Shown here in pieces: positions 19,413-29,397 of a stretch of 64,000 bases of DNA (position 1 is its first letter; every line of letters starts with the position of its first letter). The stretch spans positions 72,888-136,887 of the forward strand of contig JABHXA010000006.1 of the NCBI GenBank assembly GCA_018657495.1, written 5' to 3'. The notes beneath the pieces were generated by a model that worked only from the letters and a program-made list of their open reading frames with translations, was not told the DNA's origin and did not search any database. Made by a program: the position numbers and the translations under genes. This stretch comes from Fidelibacterota bacterium. Its GTDB lineage: Bacteria; Fidelibacterota; Marinisomatia; SCGC-AAA003-L08; JACNLC01.

Positions 19413-22400
19413 TTTATTACCAGGAACCTTCCTAATGCTTTATCGCCGTCAGTAGTGTAGGCATGATACAGATACACTCCAGGGGCAATAAATTGATCAT
19501 TATATGTTCTCATATCCCAAAACTCATACCCGGTAAGTGAATCATGGTTAATGGTGGCGATTGGCTCACCATTTAGCGTGTATATCTTTATTGTACATTT
19601 ATCAGGCAAATGATTGAATTGTAATTTTTTCCCAAACTCACCTGTCTCCCAGGCATTTGTGACAATATATGGATCAGGAACAACTCTCAAATTTGCAAAT
19701 GGATCTTCATCCAATTCGTTAGTTGATAATACCTGAAGCGCAGTTGTATTAAAAGTGTAAGTGGTGATTCCAGGTCTAAATGGTTTAAACGTTCTAATAG
19801 TAAATTCATCACCTTGAGATGGCGCTTTTGCATCTATAAAAAGCGTATCGTTTGAATTAGTCTCTGGATTATAAAATAAAGATATATCCGGTTTGTTGTT
19901 GGTGAATAAATATAAATAATTAGGAATGGTGTCACCCGATGATGGTTCGATATCAATTTTTTCAAGTATAATTACATCGACATGTTTCTCATACCATCCA
20001 GGACTACCATGTGTATATCCTTTACCTCCAGGCTCAAGGTCCCAGCCGGGAAGACTATAATACATTTGACGATAAAAGTCAGGAGCACCGAGTGCAAACT
20101 CTCCAAGCCAGGATTGATTTGTAACATCAATGGGATTATCAGGATCGGTTATTACTTCTATTTTTAAAGGTACATGTTGTTTCTCATCCTGCAATTCACC
20201 AGAAAACATATCAAACCAGATTAGGGAATCACCTTCTAAATAATCTACAGTTATCCGCCAATCATCAAAAGTGGCAATTTCCCCTTGTATCAACTGATTT
20301 CCCGCAGATGGATCGATACTTTCATATCTCCAGTCAAATGTGCATGAGGTGGTATCTAATTCCTGTGTCCAGCCAAAAGAACGAATCCCGGTAGGAGAAT
20401 TCTGTACCGTTAACCTGAAGCCATCCGTAACCGGCAGATTATCTCCGGAACCATTGGACAATGGATGATCAAAGAAAAGAGTATCCCAGTCTGTGGTATC
20501 AATAAGTGAGAAACCCATACCAAAAGTGGTGTCATTCTCTTCAATTTCATATATAACGTCATCAGTAAAAGTAATTTTATAATCGTGTCCAGTAATATTT
20601 TCAGGCTCAAGGAGATCGACATAAATAATACCGTCACATAAACCAGCATCCGGCTGAAGGTTTCCTAATGGGGTATTCGGATCTATAATATTATTTGCCT
20701 TAACCCCAGGTATCACTGATACAGTATGTGATTCAATTGTAGAAGCACCGAGAGGATATAAATATGACTGCTCAAGGCTGTCAGGATGTTGATTTCCAGT
20801 ATCAAATGCTGACACACAGTACCAATACTCTAATCCATTAACCAGGTTTGTATCCCTAAAAGTGTGGGCCAGACCGCTGTTGACACCCAAATGCTGCGGA
20901 AAAACGGGATCAAGTCCGGAAATATCTTTTCCGTATAGAGAGAGATCTTCATCTAATGTATAATCATATATCGCCATTGGAACCCAGCTGACTACATCTC
21001 CATAAACATTGGTAATGGGTTCTCCCCAGGTTAGCCCTTTGTCACTGCTTCGAAAAACTTTATATCCTTCAAAATCCATCTTTCCTGTAAGAATATCAAT
21101 TGATTGTTCAGAGGGGTAATCTGTCCAGAAAATTGTTGCGCTGTGATCGCTGGCAACGGCATTGACAATGGGAGGCTGCGGCGCTGCAGATCCCTGAAAA
21201 TATAAATCATACATATCATTTGCCATCCTGACATTCTGCATTAGATCAGTGGTATCAGGTTGCGAAGGAATGGTTCCTGCATCCCCCATGATCATGCCAA
21301 GAGAGATAAGCACTGATGAATCGGCAGGCAGTGTAAATGGTCCAGTGGATATAAGGAAGTTTACAGCATCACCTTCCAGATCAGCACCAATTTCCTGAAA
21401 ATTTGTTGGAGGATACCAGGATATCAATGAATCAGGTGAAGTACTGTCAATATTTGTATCATCTCCGTGAAAAAATAAACCTAAACTGGAATCAGCCAGA
21501 ACATTTGCATCAATATTACTGGTCATCAAGGCCCAAAACTTCTCATCGTTATTGGGTGACACTTCTCTGCCAAAATGATGAAAATTGTTGATGCCTATTT
21601 GACCCGGAGTATCAAATACACGAATACCAACAATACCAAGCGGATCCGGCGTGTCAGCCCATACACCATTATTTTGATTATTTATATCATATACATAAAC
21701 AAAATCTTTTTGACCGTCATTGTCTGTATCGATGAAATTCAAATAATCATGATTATCATAATCAGGTCGCAATTTGGCATAATATCCAATATATATATCT
21801 TCAAGATCGGTATCACCAGTATTTGATACATTCAATTCCCAGAAAATAAAATCTTCTGCATAAGGGCGACCATAACTATATCCGGATTGTTCAACAACGA
21901 TACCATGGCTGCCAAAAGGATTATTGCTGTCATTGTAGGTAGAAAACACATCTCTATCTGAAGTAAATTCATCCTCAATCTCCACAATAGTATTTGGGAA
22001 ATCTTCATGCATCACATTTACCCGGTAGAATCCCGGCCATTGTCTATCTTCAGGTGTAGATACCCAATCGTTATTGTCATCATAATACCCAAAAGGCCAT
22101 GTTTCTCTGAAATCACTGGTTGCCTGGAAGGGTGTACCATCTGATCCGGTAATTTCACCTGATAAAAATTTACCTATGGCATTTGCAGGGGGGAGCCAAT
22201 CTTGTACAATTGCTGAGGTTTGAGTCACAGTTTCAATAACATTACTACTATCAATTCCAATGACCAGTCCAACTCCAAAGGCATATTGACGTTCATATGG
22301 GGCAGATCTGGGCCAATGGGCTGCGTTAGTAAAAAACGCATGGAAGTCGGAAAAATCGCCAAAATTACTGGTATTATTTTGTAATTGACCTTTATCCATG

Positions 22401-22564
22401 ACACCCACTGCTTTTGGGTGAAAACCTATATCTCTATTAATCGGCTGCAGATTTGGCTCTTGTGAATTATGGCAAATATTACAATTATCATCTCCCATAA
22501 GTGTATTCACACCCGGTACAATTATGATAATTATCAATAGAACTATATATCTGAGTTTTTGCAT
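19409..22564 (-). CDS. Large secreted protein with one CxxCH haem motif and C-terminal sorting domain
   Basis: The 1051-aa product has a very hydrophobic signal segment (residues 5-24). A single c-type haem motif C28-N-I-C-H32 follows directly, near the mature N-terminus. The long middle region is rich in Asp/Asn and aromatic residues and contains fibronectin-like stretches (PPIVNAVASDHSATIFWTDYP, then GYKVFRSSDKG). The C-terminus (LRVVPDPYIV, KLQFNHLPDKCTIKIYTLNGEPI, TYNDQFIAPGVYLYHAYT) is a type IX-like sorting domain ending in FLVIK. It lies between a TonB receptor and a PorV-like protein, overlapping each by 1-4 bases. A substrate- or metal-handling surface complex is possible, but the enzymatic role, if any, is not recognisable. 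Confidence 0.75.
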   Translation of the reverse strand: MQKLRYIVLLIIIIIVPGVNTLMGDDNCNICHNSQEPNLQPINRDIGFHPKAVGVMDKGQLQNNTSNFGDFSDFHAFFTNAAHWPRSAPYERQYAFGVGLVIGIDSSNVIETVTQTSAIVQDWLPPANAIGKFLSGEITGSDGTPFQATSDFRETWPFGYYDDNNDWVSTPEDRQWPGFYRVNVMHEDFPNTIVEIEDEFTSDRDVFSTYNDSNNPFGSHGIVVEQSGYSYGRPYAEDFIFWELNVSNTGDTDLEDIYIGYYAKLRPDYDNHDYLNFIDTDNDGQKDFVYVYDINNQNNGVWADTPDPLGIVGIRVFDTPGQIGINNFHHFGREVSPNNDEKFWALMTSNIDANVLADSSLGLFFHGDDTNIDSTSPDSLISWYPPTNFQEIGADLEGDAVNFLISTGPFTLPADSSVLISLGMIMGDAGTIPSQPDTTDLMQNVRMANDMYDLYFQGSAAPQPPIVNAVASDHSATIFWTDYPSEQSIDILTGKMDFEGYKVFRSSDKGLTWGEPITNVYGDVVSWVPMAIYDYTLDEDLSLYGKDISGLDPVFPQHLGVNSGLAHTFRDTNLVNGLEYWYCVSAFDTGNQHPDSLEQSYLYPLGASTIESHTVSVIPGVKANNIIDPNTPLGNLQPDAGLCDGIIYVDLLEPENITGHDYKITFTDDVIYEIEENDTTFGMGFSLIDTTDWDTLFFDHPLSNGSGDNLPVTDGFRLTVQNSPTGIRSFGWTQELDTTSCTFDWRYESIDPSAGNQLIQGEIATFDDWRITVDYLEGDSLIWFDMFSGELQDEKQHVPLKIEVITDPDNPIDVTNQSWLGEFALGAPDFYRQMYYSLPGWDLEPGGKGYTHGSPGWYEKHVDVIILEKIDIEPSSGDTIPNYLYLFTNNKPDISLFYNPETNSNDTLFIDAKAPSQGDEFTIRTFKPFRPGITTYTFNTTALQVLSTNELDEDPFANLRVVPDPYIVTNAWETGEFGKKLQFNHLPDKCTIKIYTLNGEPIATINHDSLTGYEFWDMRTYNDQFIAPGVYLYHAYTTDGDKALGRFLVIK

Positions 22565-25182
22565 TAATCTAAGTCCAATCTAAATCCAATGGATATTTCT
22601 CTGCCGGGGCCGATATGCGAGGGATTATAGTCAGAATCCTTATCAATAGATCCTACACTATAACTACCAGTATCGAAGGGATCACCGGTTCGCGAATATA
22701 CAAATTTAATATTTTCATAATTGGTGAGATTCTTTATCTCAAGCATGACTGTCATTTTTCCTAAATCAGTTTGAAAAGATTTTTTTGCCTTTAAATCTAT
22801 CGTGAATGTCCAGGGTTTTCGTTCTGAATTTCTATCAATCTGGATTCCTGGATCCACATAAGGTGTATAAGGTAGACCACTGGCAGAATTGATTAGAATA
22901 TTGGTGTTTAAATTCTCAAATGGATAAATTCCGAGAAAATCAGGGCCAAAATTTTCTGGAAACAATAGGTTTAAATTTGCCGATATTCGGTGGCGCTGAT
23001 CAAAGTCAAGATAATATTCCTGATGGGGTATTTCTTCTCCTTCATAGGCAGAAAAATACCCTTGTAGGGGTGTTGCATTATTCCCCCTTGCAACTGATAA
23101 AGTATAATCGAGAGATCCGCTCAGTAAACCAGGAGAATTTGTGAAGAATGATAGGTCTATTCCTTTAACGCTGGCATAATCCTCATTGATGAATACAACA
23201 TAGGGGACAGATAAATGACGAATAACTGTTGCAGATAACAGGTCGCGAATATCCTTGGTCCAGGCGGTGATTTCTAAAGCGAAATGATGACTCAATTCTT
23301 GTTTAATCCCTGTCTCAAATGAAATTGTTTTTTGCGGTTTGACTCTTGAATTTCCTATAAAGGCCCAATCATAAATTGTTTTTCTTGGATTGTTTGTCAT
23401 GGCATCAAAGGAAGGAGATTGGAAAAAATGACCATAGGAAAAATGAAATACAGTCTTATCAGTTACAGGATAGGCGATTCCAAATCTGGGACTCCATTTT
23501 GATTGGGACGGAACATCCTCAATAGGTGAAAAGCTGATCTCATTTGTCTCGGGATCGATAAAACCAAATGACCGCACATCCTCCCACATTCCAATATTTG
23601 GATTGATATTGTCATATCTAATGCCGATATTCATAATTAGAAAATCATATTCAATTTTATCCTGAAAATAAAATGATGATTCAATGGGGTAAAATGTGGA
23701 ATCTTCTACAAAATTAGCACCGCCCAGCCAGGGTTCCTCAATATTATAAATTGAAAGATCGTGTCGGGTATAATTTAATCCTGATTTTAAATGATGGAGA
23801 TTATTTATCTGGTATGTGATATCCAGTTTATACTCTTTTGATATAGTAGAGTTATTAGAGTATGTCCCGTCATTTCCAATACGGTAAAAATAAGTATCGA
23901 TTCCAGTCTGTTTCTCGATATACTGATCTGGTGTCAGATCCCTAACATTTTCATAATTAACTGTTTTGTTATTTGAAAATGATCCTGTATAAAATAGATT
24001 GTTCGCCAATGTATGAGTAATAATAAATGCATAACGATCATTGGTATTGTGTTTGTGAAGATTGTTTTCAGGGAAATATTTCCATCTGTGAGAGTAATCC
24101 TGTGACAAAGATGTTGAGCTATGGACAATGCCGGATATTTTTAATACTTCTGTTGGTAAGGCCGTCAGTTTTAGATAAACATCCTGACCAATATCAACAA
24201 AATGGGGGAGATAATTGTACATCGAACGGTATTCACTTGATAAGAAATAATTTAGATTAGTGAATGCCACTGGACCCTGCAGTAACAGCCCGGTCCGACC
24301 ATCCACAGGTATATCAAGAAGTGGTATCCGCAAATTATCCAAATCAAATTTATTATTCTTTTCAATATAATCATATAATAGCGGTTTCATATCGGTATTA
24401 ACCAAATCAGGGTCACTTACTTCATTGAATGCAAAAGAACTATGGAATCTAGATTTAGAAAGCACATCAGATTTATGAGAGAAGGATCCCTTAAAATTGG
24501 GGCTGCCTTCTTTGGTGATAATATTTACGATACCGGACATGGCAGTGCCGTATTCAGCATTAAAAGTACCGCTGATAACAGTAAGTTCCTGAATGGCACT
24601 TTGGTTGATCATGCCATCAAATGAGCCGGTGTTGGAATTATTGACCTCGATTCCGTCAATCATATAGAGAATTTCCTGCACACGGCCGCCGCGAAGATGA
24701 ATTCCGCCATCAGAGTCTTCAGTAAACCCGGCTCTTGTAATGAGAACATCCTGGAAGTCATCTACGGGCATATTAATTATTTCGTCGGCACCAATACTGA
24801 CAATTTTAGAGGTAGCATCTTTTCGAATGAGGGGTTTTTCAGATTTTATATATATTGCTTCACCCGGTATGACTGATCTTTCCAGAGAGGCATTTAGTAC
24901 AGTAGTTAAATCGGAATTAATGATGACATTGGTGTTATATATGAATTTATATCCGATATAGGAGAACTTTACATCATATTTCCCTGGTGGGACATTCAAA
25001 ATAAAATAGATGCCGTCTTTATCGGATTGACTGCCCATCCCCAATTCTTCAATCATGATTGTTACAAAAGGGAGGATTTCTCCTTCGGTAGTAACAGTTT
25101 TACCGGATAATTTTCCCCCCGTACCTGCAATGCACATTGCAGTGGTGAGAACTGTTAAAAATAATAATTTGGGAATTTTCAC
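22564..25182 (-). CDS. TonB-dependent outer-membrane receptor with N-terminal regulatory-like domain
   Basis: This 872-aa protein has a signal peptide (to about residue 20), then a carboxypeptidase-regulatory-like domain (GKTVTTEGEILPFVTIMIEELGMG, GIYFILNVPPGKYDVKFSYIGYK) and a plug domain (DVLITRAGFT, LRGGRVQEILYMIDGIEV, AEYGTAMSGIVNIITKEGSP). The remaining 600 residues are barrel strands, ending IGFRLDLD. It is the first gene of a three-gene minus-strand operon with the haem-motif secreted protein and the PorV-like protein. The ligand is unknown. The start ATG follows a 126-base spacer holding an upstream terminator and a short tandem repeat. Confidence 0.9.
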   Translation of the reverse strand: MKIPKLLFLTVLTTAMCIAGTGGKLSGKTVTTEGEILPFVTIMIEELGMGSQSDKDGIYFILNVPPGKYDVKFSYIGYKFIYNTNVIINSDLTTVLNASLERSVIPGEAIYIKSEKPLIRKDATSKIVSIGADEIINMPVDDFQDVLITRAGFTEDSDGGIHLRGGRVQEILYMIDGIEVNNSNTGSFDGMINQSAIQELTVISGTFNAEYGTAMSGIVNIITKEGSPNFKGSFSHKSDVLSKSRFHSSFAFNEVSDPDLVNTDMKPLLYDYIEKNNKFDLDNLRIPLLDIPVDGRTGLLLQGPVAFTNLNYFLSSEYRSMYNYLPHFVDIGQDVYLKLTALPTEVLKISGIVHSSTSLSQDYSHRWKYFPENNLHKHNTNDRYAFIITHTLANNLFYTGSFSNNKTVNYENVRDLTPDQYIEKQTGIDTYFYRIGNDGTYSNNSTISKEYKLDITYQINNLHHLKSGLNYTRHDLSIYNIEEPWLGGANFVEDSTFYPIESSFYFQDKIEYDFLIMNIGIRYDNINPNIGMWEDVRSFGFIDPETNEISFSPIEDVPSQSKWSPRFGIAYPVTDKTVFHFSYGHFFQSPSFDAMTNNPRKTIYDWAFIGNSRVKPQKTISFETGIKQELSHHFALEITAWTKDIRDLLSATVIRHLSVPYVVFINEDYASVKGIDLSFFTNSPGLLSGSLDYTLSVARGNNATPLQGYFSAYEGEEIPHQEYYLDFDQRHRISANLNLLFPENFGPDFLGIYPFENLNTNILINSASGLPYTPYVDPGIQIDRNSERKPWTFTIDLKAKKSFQTDLGKMTVMLEIKNLTNYENIKFVYSRTGDPFDTGSYSVGSIDKDSDYNPSHIGPGREISIGFRLDLD

Positions 25183-25200
25183 GATAAATTTTAGTGTTTT

Positions 25201-25218
25201 ATGGTTATGGTTATGGTT
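25201..25218. repeat. Short tandem repeat (ATGGTT)x3
   Basis: Three perfect head-to-tail copies of ATGGTT occur 19 bases upstream of the TonB-receptor start codon (minus strand reads AACCAT). It sits in the probable 5' leader. A short tract like this could vary in copy number, but nothing in one sequence shows that it does. Confidence 0.6.
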
Positions 25219-25229
25219 TTTAATAAAAA

Positions 25230-25274
25230 GAAAGAGAAATAGTCGTCGTTATTATCGATTTCTATCTCTCTTTC
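25230..25274 (-). terminator. Intrinsic terminator for the dockerin/sorting-domain gene
   Basis: On the minus strand a 13-bp stem with one mismatch (25262-25274 with 25230-25242, core GAAAGAGA/TCTCTTTC) closes a 19-base loop and is followed at once by TTTTTATTA. It lies 35 bases after the stop of the upstream minus-strand gene and would isolate that gene from the TonB-receptor operon downstream. Confidence 0.7.
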
Positions 25275-25308
25275 AGTAAAAATATTATGTCAGGTTTTTT
25301 ATCCAGAT

Positions 25309-26772
25309 TTATTTTATATAAACAACTTTCTGCATTTTACTGAGATTCTGTGCAGTAACTTTTATAAAATATACTCCGCTGGACTGACCGGCTGCATTCC
25401 ACATTATCTGATGTAATCCTGCAGTTTGATACTCATTTACCAATGTCTCAACAAGCTTTCCATTAATATTATAGATTTCAACTCGAACCTGATTATTATC
25501 AGTCAATGAGTAAGAAATGGATGTGGATGGATTGAAAGGATTTGGATAGGCTGCATTCAGGGTGAACTGACTGGCAGATGTCAAATTCGGATGGACTCCA
25601 TTTCCAAACCAATCAGCAACAATAGCCTTATTCAAATTTATCTCGCCATCATAGTTTATTTGAACGGTTTGGGTTGCGTTAGTTCTATTCATATCAAAAA
25701 TTAAAATTTTATGATCATTATTATGAATTTGCCATCCGGAAGGAAGATTGTTACCGGTTATAGTGTAATCACCTGTCACATTTAACTCAATCCCGGCAAT
25801 GTCTGCATCAGCGGTTAATGTAAGTAATCCTGATCCATATTGAATTGAAGCATCATTCATGTTAAGGCTGCGAGGAGGAGCAGAGTCTAAAATGATATCT
25901 ACGAGTCCAACTACATCCAATACATCAATTGCACCATCACTATTCAAGTCACCGGCAATCATTTGATAATCATCAGCAGTGGTGCCACCAAGAATAATAT
26001 CAACCATGATCACAACATCAAGTACATCAACACCGCCATCATTATTTAAATCACCAAGTAGGATGTCAGATTCAGCAGAAACAATGACATTATCAAAATA
26101 ACCGGGTAAACCGGTACCGCTCATCTGAAATGAGAAGATACCATATCTGCCGCTAGTTGTGTGTCCCTCGGAATCATCAATAAATGGTCCAGCCAGGTAT
26201 TGTCCATCAAAGTAGGCAGTATAACTGACAGTTCCATCACCGAGAGTCTCGACGGAAAGAGCCATAGAGTGCCAGCCATCTGAGTCATACAAACCGGTGG
26301 CATCAATCGCATGATGAAACGAATACTGCCAATCTGGTCCCAGTACATTATTATAAAGTCTAAAACGATTGTCGCCATCAAAGTCTGCAACTAGTTTCAC
26401 ATAATAATTCACAGAAGAATCTGCATATGCAACAATACCAGTGTAAGCTGACCCCATTGCATTGTTTACATAACAGTATACATCTGCTTCAATCGTATAA
26501 TTCTGGTCAGACTCAGTACCTGCTATAGCCATTGATGCACCTGTGTAAGATCCATCCATATCCTGGACTAATCCAGCATAATCGCCACCGGACCCAAGAA
26601 TTTCGGGGACTGTGGTCATATCAACTGCAGTAACTCCTTCTTCATCAGCCCAGAATAAGCCCCACTCACCTGAAGGGGTGCCAGATTCAAAGTCATCTGA
26701 GAAAAGAATATCCTGTGCGGATATATTAGAAATAATTAGAACTGAAAATAGGACTTGTAACAATGTTTTCAT
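25309..26772 (-). CDS. Secreted protein with lectin-like domain, dockerin-like repeats and sorting domain
   Basis: The 487-aa protein has a signal peptide ending at NISAQ, then a concanavalin-like jelly-roll region (SDDFESGTPSGEWGLFWADE, ... YSFHHAIDATGLYDSDGWHSM, GYFDNVIVSAE). Two dockerin-type calcium loops follow: LGDLNNDGGVDVLDVVIMVDIIL and AGDLNSDGAIDVLDVVGLVDIIL. The tail is a classic sorting domain with AYPNPFNPSTSISYSL, VRVEIYNINGKLVETLVNE and SGVYFIKVTAQ. The family is probably exported by a type IX-like system and attached to the cell surface. A catalytic role is not apparent. It is a single-gene unit with a terminator after it. Confidence 0.85.
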   Translation of the reverse strand: MKTLLQVLFSVLIISNISAQDILFSDDFESGTPSGEWGLFWADEEGVTAVDMTTVPEILGSGGDYAGLVQDMDGSYTGASMAIAGTESDQNYTIEADVYCYVNNAMGSAYTGIVAYADSSVNYYVKLVADFDGDNRFRLYNNVLGPDWQYSFHHAIDATGLYDSDGWHSMALSVETLGDGTVSYTAYFDGQYLAGPFIDDSEGHTTSGRYGIFSFQMSGTGLPGYFDNVIVSAESDILLGDLNNDGGVDVLDVVIMVDIILGGTTADDYQMIAGDLNSDGAIDVLDVVGLVDIILDSAPPRSLNMNDASIQYGSGLLTLTADADIAGIELNVTGDYTITGNNLPSGWQIHNNDHKILIFDMNRTNATQTVQINYDGEINLNKAIVADWFGNGVHPNLTSASQFTLNAAYPNPFNPSTSISYSLTDNNQVRVEIYNINGKLVETLVNEYQTAGLHQIMWNAAGQSSGVYFIKVTAQNLSKMQKVVYIK

Positions 26773-27225
26773 TAAATATTCTCCTTATATGTATTGGTAA
26801 TGTAGCAATTTGTTTTCAAAAATCATAAATAATTCGGACAAGTTTACCCTGAATCATATTTTATTTTGATGCTGTATTGATTAACTTATAAATAATAAAA
26901 TCGAATAAGCAGTCGAAAATTAAAACAGATGGTTTCAAATATTCAATAACTATATTAGGATATTTGTATAATAATTAATAAAAATGTTGTGATATCATAT
27001 ACCCTGCCTGAGTGAAACCATAAAACAAATTTTCAGATTATCGACAATTACTTATTTCATATGATCACTAATATCTGAGGGAGAGAGTTACCTCCACAAC
27101 TGAAATTCATAAAATAATCAGGAAAGAATAATAAAAGAATTTGTATCCAAAATAACTATAGTTTTAAATTACGACCAATGAGTCGAACGAATATTATCAA
27201 TTAAATAGTATAGTGGTGTCCCAAT
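26773..27225. other. 453-base divergent intergenic region without a gene
   Basis: This AT-rich spacer separates the minus-strand sorting-domain gene from the plus-strand receptor gene, so it should hold both promoters. I see no convincing coding frame, RNA gene or cobalamin-riboswitch core. A weak hairpin with arms GGGAG/CTCC near 27078-27095 is the only local structure noted, and it is too small to name. No copy of the AYTGTC-N8-GACART repeat found elsewhere in the window is present. Confidence 0.5.
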
Positions 27226-29397
27226 ATGGATGATGTGCAAAAATTTATTAAAAATACAATAAGCAGTGTGATATTGCTATCGATCATTTCTCTTTCTTCT
27301 GCTTCTCCATTTGCGATAAAAGGTCAAGTAATTGATGCAACTACTTTTGATCCCATCGAATCAGTAAATATTAATGTGAAAAATACTCATTTCGGTACTG
27401 CTTCTGACGAATTGGGATTATTTGTCATAGACATAGATACCATGGGCAAGTATGTTTTGGAAATCAGCCATATCGGTTATGAAAATAAAATTGTCACTGC
27501 TAAAGTCCCGGGGAATACCAATTTAACGATACCTATTAAAGAGTCATTTTTTGAAATGGATGATTTGGTTGTAACGGCTACACGAACCCCAAAAATTTTA
27601 CAAAATGTGCCCGTTGCCACAGAAGTGATAACCCAGCAGGATATTCTGGGATCAGGAGCAAGGGACATGGGCGAATTGCTCTCACTCCGTTCCGGCGTAT
27701 CGGTCTCAAGTTCAGTTGCAGGTGGAAGTGTTATAAACATTATGGGCGTGGATAGTAAGTATATTCTCGTTTTAGTTGATGGACAACCAACTGTGGGCAA
27801 ATTTGACAGCAGGGCATCTCTTGACCAAATACCCATTAGTATGGTGAAAAAAGTAGAAATTATCAAAGGTCCTAATTCTTCTTTATATGGCAGCGAAGCG
27901 ATGGGAGGAGTGATTAATATTATTACTCATACACCTCCAGCTGGATTGCGGCTCTCAGGATCTTTACGCTATAACAGTGGTGATGGATACTTCAAACCTC
28001 ACGATTTAGCATTTGGCAATCGATCGGCAATGATTCAATTATCTATGAATCGTAAAAAACTTCAATTATCATTTGTCGCAGATGGTGATTTAATCAATGT
28101 CAATCAAACAAATCAGTATATTGATTTGGACGATGCGGACAAAATTTCGCTCACCAGCAAAATTAAATATCAGATATCAAATGGCCATTCGTTAAATACT
28201 GTGGTAACAAATTTTTTAAATAATGAGTATTCTCATTCTTCTACTGAATCCACTGAGACAAATATTACACGGAATGCCATAAGTCTTCTGCATTCATGGT
28301 CTGTAAATAATACATGGGAAATGAAACAAGTATTACGGATGGGTGAGTATGAGAGAACATACACTGAGTTATATCCCTGGGATGAAATTAAACAGATTAA
28401 TCTAACAGGTGAAGATGAGAGTGAATATGAAATATCGGCTGTTTATGTATCCACTAAATCAACTCTAAATATTGGTGCTGAATTCACCTCATCAACATAC
28501 AAAAGCGATAGAATATCATCTGGTAAACAAGATCTTTTTGCAAAATCCATTTATGGTCAATATGACTATACACCAATTAAATCTATTAATATGGTATATG
28601 GTATTCGGCTTGATGATAACTCCGAAATTGACCCAGTAGTCAGTCCTCGAGTTGCCATGATGATTCCCTTCGGCACAAGATGGAAATTTAGAGCGATGTG
28701 GGGGAAGGGTTTTAGAATGCCTTCTTTTATGGAGCGGTATATTGAGTGGAATCATTATGCAATTGGCTACAGTGTTGTGGGGAATCCTAATTTAAAACCC
28801 GAAACATCAAATGGATACTCGGCAGGAGTAGAATATTATCACTCAAAAGTGTATCGGGTAAGTTGCATGGTTTATCGAACATATTTTAAAAATATGATTG
28901 ATGACTACACCTTGCCGGATTCCATTGGTTTGCTCAGTTATAGAAATATATCTAAAGTAGAATTCACAAGTGTAGAATTGCAGGGATCATGGAATATCTC
29001 CCCTCAATGGGTTGCCGGCTGGGGATTCAATTATGTCAATAATGTTGATTTAAAGTCAAATGAGCAATTACCAAATACAAATCCATTTTCAGGGAATTTA
29101 AAGATTAAACATAAACACGCCGGTCATGTATTTAACTATACATTATTAATTAAATGGATTGGTCCATATCGCCCAACTGAGTATGATCCTTTTGATGGAG
29201 AATATATCAAATCAGATAAATATAGAGGTTCACAATTCCTTGTTGATTATACCGCCAATGTGAAATTGTTCAACAATTTTAGTCTCGATGTCGGGATTAA
29301 AAATATAAATAATGTAACCAATGAGAAGTACGGCCCCTTTATTGGCAGAACGTATTTCACCCAAATCAATTACAAACTAAATGGAGAAGAAAAATGA
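27226..29397 (+). CDS. TonB-dependent receptor, HmuR/BtuB-like
   Basis: The 723-aa protein has a signal peptide to about residue 26, a carboxypeptidase-regulatory-like domain (IKGQVIDATTFDPIESVNI), a plug starting with the TonB-box-like DDLVVTATRTPKILQNVPV, and LVLVDGQPTVGKFDSRASLDQIP / IEIIKGP-type sequence (KVEIIKGPNSSLYGSEAMGGVINII). The barrel follows and ends near YFTQINYKLNGEEK. The size and plug resemble haem and cobalamin receptors. It overlaps by 4 bases a downstream lipoprotein gene that looks like HmuY, which favours haem. No cobalamin riboswitch was seen upstream. Confidence 0.87.
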   Translation: MDDVQKFIKNTISSVILLSIISLSSASPFAIKGQVIDATTFDPIESVNINVKNTHFGTASDELGLFVIDIDTMGKYVLEISHIGYENKIVTAKVPGNTNLTIPIKESFFEMDDLVVTATRTPKILQNVPVATEVITQQDILGSGARDMGELLSLRSGVSVSSSVAGGSVINIMGVDSKYILVLVDGQPTVGKFDSRASLDQIPISMVKKVEIIKGPNSSLYGSEAMGGVINIITHTPPAGLRLSGSLRYNSGDGYFKPHDLAFGNRSAMIQLSMNRKKLQLSFVADGDLINVNQTNQYIDLDDADKISLTSKIKYQISNGHSLNTVVTNFLNNEYSHSSTESTETNITRNAISLLHSWSVNNTWEMKQVLRMGEYERTYTELYPWDEIKQINLTGEDESEYEISAVYVSTKSTLNIGAEFTSSTYKSDRISSGKQDLFAKSIYGQYDYTPIKSINMVYGIRLDDNSEIDPVVSPRVAMMIPFGTRWKFRAMWGKGFRMPSFMERYIEWNHYAIGYSVVGNPNLKPETSNGYSAGVEYYHSKVYRVSCMVYRTYFKNMIDDYTLPDSIGLLSYRNISKVEFTSVELQGSWNISPQWVAGWGFNYVNNVDLKSNEQLPNTNPFSGNLKIKHKHAGHVFNYTLLIKWIGPYRPTEYDPFDGEYIKSDKYRGSQFLVDYTANVKLFNNFSLDVGIKNINNVTNEKYGPFIGRTYFTQINYKLNGEEK

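Noticed and set aside
19409..22564. Multihaem cytochrome
   Set aside because: Only one CxxCH motif was found in 1051 residues.
25201..25218. Telomere-like or phase-variable tract
   Set aside because: Only three 6-base copies; too short to claim function.
25309..26772. Cellulosome component because of dockerin repeats
   Set aside because: No cohesin or glycoside hydrolase context, and a type IX-like sorting tail explains surface display.
27000..27225. Cobalamin riboswitch before the TonB receptor
   Set aside because: The conserved B12-box and the required paired elements are not visible; the partner gene looks like HmuY instead.
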